Program-made: the position numbers and the translations under genes | The notes under the pieces: model-generated | Database searches by the model: none | What the model saw: the letters and a program-made list of their open reading frames with translations, nothing else | Told to the model about the DNA's origin: nothing | Shown: in pieces, positions 56,505 to 64,000 of the stretch | Layout: every line of letters starts with the position of its first letter | Numbering within the stretch: the first letter of the stretch is position 1 | Origin: Charina bottae | Lineage: Eukaryota > Chordata > Lepidosauria > Squamata > Charinaidae | DNA length: 64,000 nt | NCBI GenBank assembly: GCA_023362775.1 | Contig: JALMGJ010000019.1 | Coordinates: forward strand, 5,688,001-5,752,000 | Direction of reading: 5' to 3'

Positions 56505-57000
56505 AAATATTTATTTATTTATTTATATGTTAACTTGTATTACCGCTCCATCTCCCCCGAGGGGGACTCTGGGCGGTTTACAGTACAACAATTTAAAATC
56601 TTTAAAAGTAACTACAATTTAAAATACATTACAAAACTAATACATTAAATATAAAAATCCAAGAGGCGATAGATGGTTCTCTTTAAAAGGGCTCTATGGC
56701 ACTAGCCATCCCCAAGAGGAACTATTCCCATTCCCATACCACGCGAGGCGGCACAGCCAGGTCTTTAAATTCTTCCGGAAGGATAGGAGCGATGAAGCCT
56801 GTCTCACCTCCAGGGGCAGAATGTTCCAAAGAGTGGGTGCCACCATGGAAAAGGCTCGCCTTCTGGACCCCGCCAAGCGACACTCCCTTGACGACGGGGT
56901 CTGAAGCATGCCCTCTCTACATGATCGAGTGGGACGGTTTGAAGTCATGGGGATGAGACGGTCCCTCAATATCTCCTTCAGGAAGCTGTACCACTACAAA
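56505..57000 (-). mobile_element. LINE 3' end with ORF2 C-terminus (CR1/L2 group)
   Basis: TATTTATTTATTTATATG, then 'accgctccatctccc' and 'gactctgggcggtttacag' (3' end, minus), an AT-rich UTR, then an open frame on the minus strand (56969-56694). Its translation contains RRAFSMVAPTLWNILPLEVR and KNLKTWLCRLAW, the C-terminal block of this LINE's ORF2. It is a different subfamily from the tandem array at 42714-44413 (VAPTLW/LEVRQASSL against TAPTLW/PELRQISSL). 5'-truncated at about 57000. Confidence 0.85.
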
Positions 57001-58855
57001 AATGCTCCTTTGGAGAAAGGGGCACTTCTAAGTTCCAAAGTTTGCCAAAACTCTTAATTTCATGGAAGGTTAATCTCTGGAGAAAAAAAAAAAGAAACTG
57101 AGTTAAATCTGTTGGAACATGGCTTTACATACAAGCAGTTGGCAATGTTATGAGTAAAATTATTTTAAGAATCTGCCAGCATATGAAAAGGGATAAAGAG
57201 TCCCTCCCCTGGGGGGAGATGGTCAGTGGCAAAAGTTGATGAATAAATAAAGAAAGAAAGGAACAACCCAGTTATTTATAAGAATTTATTCTTTTTTATC
57301 TTCTTAAAGAAGATGAAAGAGATTGTGGGAGAAGAATGGGAAACAAACAGGAGCAGAAGAAGAAATGGTAAAATAAAAATGCCAAAATAATTTAACAAGA
57401 AATTAATTCTATTTATGCTGGGTGTCTTAAGTTCATTTTATGGTGTGTGTTTTTAAGTTTATTTTTCACAACTTGTCCTCAAAAGTATGAAATCCAATCC
57501 TTGTTTTATTAAGGCACTTTTTTTTCTAGAATAGAACATAATGGTAAGAATCAAACCAGGTTAATGTGAAATGAACTTTTAAAAGAACTGGAGGCCAGTC
57601 AGTGAAAGAGTTTAAAAATGCTGTTTCTCAGAAATAATCTGACTACTTCCCAGGTTTAAAGAGCAATTCAAATAACTTTTTTTTAGCAATCTCTCCATTC
57701 CTGTCTTGATTGGAAGTCATGTCATGATACTCCCTTTGGGAACAGCTTAACTCTGCAGAGGAAAAAAAGGATTCAGTTATGAATTACTGTGAAGTAATCA
57801 GTATTATATGCCTCTTAACAAATTACTTCTTGGATTCAGTAATCAGCAGTACAATACAGCTTTTTCCAACTATTTTGATAACCCCATGCACTAGGTTTAC
57901 TCTTGGAGTTTTTCTCTCAAGGTTTCTTCTCTTAGAAGTCACTCTGACTTTTGGAATAGTTCAGATCATTCAGGCCACAAATAGTCACCCTATGCTACAA
58001 CTGGATAGAGACCTTTGAGAAGATTCAGGTCAACTCTCCATGAACAAGTTTCAAGACCTCCTAAGGCTAAAAGATGTGCTTTGAAGAAAAATCCATTCAT
58101 TTGAATGATGCCTACTCCCTAGGCAAGTGGGAAACTTCAGATTATGGGACTCAACAGATGATATCTCATTAGTCAGGACTGGGGCTGAAAGGTGTCTCAT
58201 TGGTCAGGATGGAGTCAAGCAATTATAGAGGACATGCTGCTATGCATTAGAAGTACTTAGCTTTGGTAATCTTGGAAGCAAAACTGAGAAAGAGAAAGAT
58301 AGAGGGGGGGAACTAGATCCCATGATTCTGTTCATTCATGATCAAACTTAAAGCTCTTCCTTTAAGACCATGATAGGCCACAACGCTGAAACTGGAGGTC
58401 AAACCATCAACCAAATCATGGGCCTATCTGTTGGTTACAGTCAAGGCTGCTTCTCCAGCACTTTCCTGCTACTGTACCTGCTATTTGGCTCACTACACAG
58501 AAGCCAAAGGGACTCCAACTCAATGGAAGCTGCACTGGGCAAATACAGATAGGATTTCATGCTTCAGTCTTCACACACATGGGTCCCACAGAGATAAGGG
58601 CTTATGGTGAGGACGTAAGCTGCCTTGAAACATGCAAACATGCCTCTTGACTGTGGCATTTGTCTTTGCTCAAGAAAGTCACTTGATACTGGGTGAGATC
58701 ATTGGTCCCAATAGCTCCGAGGAGTCCTTTAGACTGGTGACTACTTTCTATAACACACTCACCTGGAATGCCAGAGGTTAAACCTATGACTTCTAGATAC
58801 AAACTCTAGCTTCCTTTGCCAAAGTAAATGCCTTTCTCATAAATGTCATTTGTGG
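57001..58855. other. Unassigned DNA
   Basis: Nothing recognised as element or gene. Confidence 0.4.
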
Positions 58856-59160
58856 CATTTTATTTATTTATTTATGGAACTTATTTATTGAATTTATATA
58901 GCCGCCCATCTTACTTGCATGTGACTCTGGGAGGCATACACAATTAAAAGAAAACTGAACAATCAATATAATTTATCTATTAAAACAGTTAGAAACAATT
59001 AAGAACTATAATAACAAAAGACAGGAAGAATTCCATGGGATCCCCAGGCCCAATGGGAAAACCAGGTTTTGAGCATTTTTGTGTAGTGTGAAGGGCTGTA
59101 AGGCTACCACGTTGTTATGTATTATGGTGAATAGGCCTCTAGTAGTCTACTGCTCTTGGG
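58856..59160 (-). mobile_element. LINE 3' end (CR1/L2 group), diverged
   Basis: TTTATTTATTTATTTATGG, then 'atatagccgcccatctta', 'gtgactctgggaggcatac', an AT-rich UTR and 'gggaaaaccaggttttgagc', in the minus-strand order of this LINE family. Confidence 0.7.
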
Positions 59161-60005
59161 AATCAACAATTAAATGTAAATCAAAGGAATATCAGCAGCA
59201 AATGCAATGTCAGCAAACAGAATAATGCAGATAATGAACAAAAACAATCTCATAGAAATAAAAATAAAACAGTCAAATACAGTCAGCCTAGAGTTTATAA
59301 TAATGTGGATATCACGTGTCTTTCCCTTTTAAAACTGTACAGATGTTAAGAAAATATGAAGTGATGTTATTAAAGAATTTGAAAGATGCTAAATAGTCCT
59401 GTGAGAATGGTCTGGTCTGGGTTTCTTCCTGAAGGGAGATGTATCTATATTAAAGGGATTAAAGTGCTTCTAGGAACAACAGACATTAGTCTGAATTATT
59501 AAAAGTCTTTAGAGGCACATTGTAACAAAGACCACCTCCCCAGTCATTACAGTTGAGTAAATGGTACATGCCTCCTTAATGATACTGGAACCGTTCACTC
59601 TCTTTTTCTGGAATAAATTTTTAAATGGAATTTCAGAATTGGCACATGGTCAAGTTGCTGCAATGCTCTGCTGAGATTATTTTTTCCCCTGTCCAAATGA
59701 ATGAGGCCCAGAAGTGTGTGTGTGCATCACAGAACAAGAAAGAATAAATGCAATCACAATCTCTCAGATAAAAAAGGGGATCACCTATTGCAAAGTGCCA
59801 CAAGACCATGTCATTGGCCTTCACCAAGGATAATAGCTTTTCTATTACTTGTTTGTATATTGATTATTTTGTTTTATACCGCTCTTTTTCTCAAAGTAGC
59901 CCAGTGTGATTCACCATGCCATCCATCCTCCCTACAGATGTGTGGATTTGAACTCCCAGAATTCTTAGAATACCACCGATCCTGAAACCACCACATTTGT
60001 TACTG
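59161..60005. other. Unassigned DNA with one possible LINE tail
   Basis: Near 59855-59935, 'ttttataccgctctttttctc' and 'agtagcccagtgtgattcac' may be another eroded LINE tail. Otherwise nothing recognised. Confidence 0.35.
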
Positions 60006-60330
60006 GTATGTTTCCAGATCCAATTCAAAGTGCTGATTATTATCTTTAAAGCCCGATAAGGGATATATCAGGCAACGTTTTGCCAGAACAGAATCTGCCC
60101 ATCTGATCTGGGCAGCTAGAGAAGCCCTCTTGAAGGTTTGCCCTCCGTGCAAGGTTCACATAGCATGGATCAGATGAGAGACCCTCTTGGAAGTGACCCC
60201 ATTCTTTAGAATATTCTTCTTCTGGAAGTATGAATGGCTCCAAACTTGTTTATCTTTTACAAACAAGCTGAACATAATTCATCTGAAAGTGTGTTTGGCT
60301 CTTAGTTGGTCTTAGGCACCTTGTTTATAT

Positions 60331-60374
<44 letters not shown>
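60006..60374 (+). mobile_element. LINE ORF2 C-terminal fragment with (ATT)n tail
   Basis: 'tccagatccaattcaaagtgctg' and 'attattatctttaaagcccg' translate to IQFKVLIIIFKA, the conserved IQFKVL..YKAL block of the CR1/L2-group ORF2. Then 'gatctgggcagctagagaagc' and 'tggaagtgaccccattcttta' follow in order. The end runs 'taggcaccttgtttatatg' into (ATT)n at 60332-60374 (about 14 units). The microsatellite is placed as the element's 3' tail. Confidence 0.65.
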
Positions 60375-62040
60375 TGTTAAAACCTTACTGATACCCTCCC
60401 AGGATCATCACTATTGGAGTGGAACAGAAATGCTGGACATCAATAAATAAAATAGACACATTTCTGAGCCAAAGCCCACATCTCTGGAAGACATCTAGGT
60501 AGGAGAAAGCTGATCTATTCACTAAGTGGGGTTGACTGAGCTACTAAAGGCTACATATGTTAAAATTCTGAGCACATGTAGGCTTTTAAAGGAGTTTCAA
60601 TTCAGAATTCTTTTCTTACATGGCAAGATCTAGCAGCAAGATTGGGGAGACTGTGCAGAAGAGAGAATTGGGGGCAATGTTGGTGGCACACCTATGCTGC
60701 TGTACATTGATAAAAAAAACATAAAATTGAATACAATGATGGGCCAGTCTTTTCACTATTATCTCTAAAAAAAAGTTAAATATTTCAACTGGGAGCCTGG
60801 TGTCTCAGTTCATGAACTCAATATAGAGTTTGAAGTGCGGTCCAGCATACCAAACAGATGGACCAAGGTAGGAAGTAGATTCTTAGAGAAAGTGCGTTGA
60901 ACAGACCTTGAGACCAGGTACCATTCATGATGATCAGCCTCTGCCCCTTTAAATTAAGAATCTTTTAAAATTAATTAGAAAGATATAGGCTACATATTTT
61001 TGAAATATTTTCTCCTACACTCTTTTCAGGTAGAGGTAGCAGAGAAGAAGAAAGAATAGTACAACAAACGTCAAATTGGCTAGCACAGAGTCTACAGAGC
61101 ATGCATGCTGAATCAGTGTAGAAAGTGTCCTCCCTCAATTAAATCATGATCATGATCATCATCTTTCAAAAACTGTTTTAAAACACTCTTTAAAAAATAA
61201 AAGCATTTGTTTTTGAAGTCCAGGCTTGGCATGATATGTTGACAGGCTGTTCTCTTCTGGGAATGATACAGAAGAATTGCAATTAACTTGTCTTTGTGTA
61301 TTGGTATAACTTCTGTTGGATCTGATCATTGACTCCTCTGGACAGTCAAGTGGATTGACAATGCTGGTTGATAGGGCTTGATCTCTTGATCATTGGTTTC
61401 GGGGGAGGGGGTGGCAGGCTTGTGAAATACCTAGACAAATGAAAATGACTTGCCTTTTGAAATCTAGCTCCCAAGATTTTAACAAATAAGATCTTAAAGT
61501 TATAACGGTCTACCTTTCCGTCCACCTCTCACTTGCTTTCTTATTGTCAAGATTGCAAGCACACACCCTTATGGAAATCACCTAGAATAATGTTTAGTTA
61601 TACATTACAGCATAATGTAAGTCCCCAACTTCACAGCTTGCTGGCAATAGTTTATGAGGCAGATCTAAGAACGGTTGGCCTTTCGAGAGGACCTCCTTAC
61701 AATAATGGTAGTTGTCATATAAGAAATTGGTGTCAGAATTGCTGAATGCCGGTTTGGTATAGTTATTCTACTGAAAAATCTCTCAGAATTGTGGAGTGTT
61801 CTAGCAGGCACATACAGAGAAAGACACATTGGCACAGTAAAAGTGTCATTCAGAGTTGAGTCAAAGACAGGTGGACAGAGGCAGAGCAAGACATGACACA
61901 CACACCCACTAATTGGAAGACTGCATTCAATACCTGAGAGAGAGAAAGAGCCATCAGTCCTGGTAAATTAATACTTAGATACTATACAGTATCTGTAGGA
62001 TTGCTCTCCATGGTACTGAAACTTAATTGTTTGTTTGTCT
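60375..62040. other. Unassigned DNA
   Basis: No element or gene recognised. Confidence 0.4.
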
Positions 62041-62265
62041 CTATACCTTTAAGTCAGTGTTGACTCCTTGCAACTGCCTGGACAAGTCTCTGCAGTTTTC
62101 TTGGCAAGATTTCAGAAGTGGTTTGCCATTGCCATTGCCTGCTTCCTAGGGCTGAGGGACAGTGACTGGCCAAAAGGCACCCAGCTGGCTTTATGTCTAA
62201 GGCAGGATGAGAACTCACAGAGTGACCATTGAAGATAGCAAGGAGCCATACTCAGACTGAGCTAA
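62041..62265 (-). mobile_element. tRNA-SINE (GTGTAGTGGTTAA family), diverged
   Basis: In plus order: 'agtgttgactccttgcaactgc', 'ctggacaagtctctgcagttt', 'tcttggcaagatttcag', 'gtggtttgccattgccattgc', 'ctgagggacagtgactggcc', 'cacccagctggctttatg'. This is the reverse complement of the SINE at 33905-34141, with its tRNA head eroded at the right. Confidence 0.8.
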
Positions 62266-64000
62266 ATGTATCAAAAACTGCCACTGTTGTTCCAATGCAA
62301 AATTATGCCGAACTTCCTCTTTTTATATCTGTAGTTGCATATGTAGCTGTTATCTAATGTATTTATGCTCTGTTGATGAAACTAACAGAGTTCATGGTTT
62401 CTTTAAAAAGCGTGTATGTGTGTTTGTGTGTGCATGTGTGTTGAGAACTATTATGTGGGTGGCACCTTTCTAAACGCAGAAAAAGATTTCAATCCATTGC
62501 ATGAATCTTTGGCTCAATTTTTTTTGAAAAATTGTTCTATTTCCAGGCAACCTGGTGAAATGCAAACATTGTGGTTTCTGTGCAAGCTACTTACAGTATC
62601 TAAAATTGCTTTGGATCCACTTGGAATACTACAAGACCAGTCCTCAGGGAGATTAGGTCCCCCTTTAACTATCATTCTGAAACAGTACTTGCTACCTACA
62701 GACTTTTAGGTGAAATATGTTTGGTCCATTTACAATGCTAAACAAGTATAATTATGTTAGAAATGTAGTAGCTACACTTTTACAGTTAAGGACATTATAG
62801 TACCTTCCTTGAACTACTGACAGAGTGAATTCTTCAAGAAAGTGAAACTTTCTGCAGTGCATGTATGTACCACTTTGAAGATATCATAGAAGCTTCTCTC
62901 TGAATTGAAGAAAGTAAAGCTTGGATGGTATCAATGAGAAGGAACCTCAGTAGAAACCTGGAAATTTGTCTATAATGGGTTAAACTAGGAACTCAATTGG
63001 ACTTGTGTGTCTCAGATGAAAAAAGGGTAGAACCTATCCATAGCTGAACAGTGAGACAGACTGCACACTCTGTACGGTATGTTTTATTATTTATTTATGT
63101 ATGAATTTATTTAAATTTATTAGCTGCCCAACTCCAATGTTAAGCTGAGTAGCATTGGAAGCTATCATATATCACACATACAATGTGTTATGTAACATAA
63201 CATACAGGTATTAGGTTATAAAAATCTTCAATGCAGAGATCTGATCCCAAAGCATCTCACAAATCTCTGAATTGAGTCATGTTTTTAATCAAACTGTCAA
63301 ATCAAATCACCCTGATCTTTTGAATTGATTTGATTTGGCTTTGAACCAATCCACATACCCTTAGTTAATATATAATGATTCCTAAGGGTTACCATCAAGA
63401 AACCAAGGACCTGAAAACAAAACCTCATAATCAGATTACTACATATCCCAGAACAGTTATTATATTTCACCTTCTAAAAAAGTACATGTCTCCATGTACA
63501 AGTTTTTTTTATTCTGTTTCTGCATCACTAAAAATAATTTTAAGAAAGAATGCACCAAAAGGCATGTGCAATTTTATATGAAATGTAGCTTTCTCCAATC
63601 GACAGTTTTGTGAACATTTCTTCTTTCTTAAAAAAAAAATGCAACTTTCATTTATGTGTCCATTTTGTTGTTTCAAAAGTGCAAACTAAAATTTGAAAAT
63701 TGTGTAACCTGGAGGATAAATTCATTTTGACTCTTGCAACATTTGTTTCCCTGCGAGGGAACAAATCCATCCCATACCTTCAGATCATTCTTTGAAGCCT
63801 TGCATAGCCCTGTATTACAGAAGTCTTGGAAATGCTTTACAGGGAATTTGTCTGATTTTCAGAGTCTGTCATAGTAATTTCTCTGTGGATCATATTGATC
63901 TGAACACTTTTTCTCAATCTAAGTGCTTCAACATTTTTACTGGTAGACACACGATGGGTTGCCACACTCTGTTCTAGAGGAAAAGAACAAACACAATGAA
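62266..64000. other. Unassigned DNA with one LINE tail
   Basis: At about 63080-63170 'tatttatttatgtatgaattt' and 'attagctgcccaactccaatg' form an eroded LINE tail (minus). Near 63290-63350 there are repeated 'gatttgattt' words. No gene recognised to the window end. Confidence 0.4.

Noticed and set aside
60332..60374. (ATT)n as an independent microsatellite
   Set aside because: It follows directly on a LINE C-terminal fragment and is better read as that element's 3' tail.

Overview
This window looks like non-coding, repeat-dense DNA from a squamate reptile. A snake is possible, but the sequence does not settle lizard versus snake. The evidence is the mixture of repeats: BovB (RTE) LINE tails, CR1/L2-type LINE fragments ending in a 'gactctgggcggtttac' tail, tRNA-derived SINEs of squamate type, Penelope-like elements (PLEs) with GIY-YIG endonuclease, short nonautonomous hAT transposons, many solo LTRs, and very long microsatellites, often at LINE 3' ends. 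I recognised no host protein-coding exon, tRNA, rRNA or CRISPR array. Every coding signal I can support belongs to a transposable element.

Layout. 1-8 kb: a LINE reverse-transcriptase fragment with YVDD, a 262-bp solo LTR, a hAT fragment, a LINE tail and a long AT-rich minus-strand L1-like relic. 8-12 kb: a CpG-rich chimeric SINE, SINE and CR1 fragments, and two complete hAT MITEs with perfect 8-bp target-site duplications (TSDs). 14 kb: a minus-strand solo LTR that contains an inverted pair of PLE 3' ends. 15-20 kb: mostly unassigned. 21-23.7 kb: a BovB copy split by a solo LTR, a second solo LTR, and a CR1. 25.4-26.8 kb: the best-preserved coding element, a PLE with RT and GIY-YIG broken by one in-frame stop. 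28.5-30 kb: a 618-bp polypurine array joined to an L2-like LINE. 31-34 kb: LINE tail, AAAGG/AAATGG array, DNA transposon, SINE. 34-38 kb: mostly unassigned. 38-40 kb: BovB and an LTR inside an LTR. 42.5-44.4 kb: a ~331-bp tandem array made from the 3' end of a LINE. 44.8-45.4 kb: the second chimeric SINE, inverted relative to the first. 46-49.7 kb: BovB, LTRs, SINEs and a candidate conserved non-coding segment. 51-56 kb: microsatellites, a second PLE and another LTR. 56-64 kb: LINE and SINE fragments in unassigned DNA.

The elements interact in visible ways. SINEs share tails with LINEs that could have mobilised them. Microsatellites sit at LINE 3' ends. Elements lie inside one another, which gives relative ages. 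The observations most worth following are: the chimeric CpG-rich SINE that carries a ZNF143/THAP11-like motif and a LINE-like tail in both copies; the hammerhead-like CTGANGA...GAAA core at the 3' ends of different PLE families; the fold-back PLE insertion; and the LINE-derived 331-bp tandem array.
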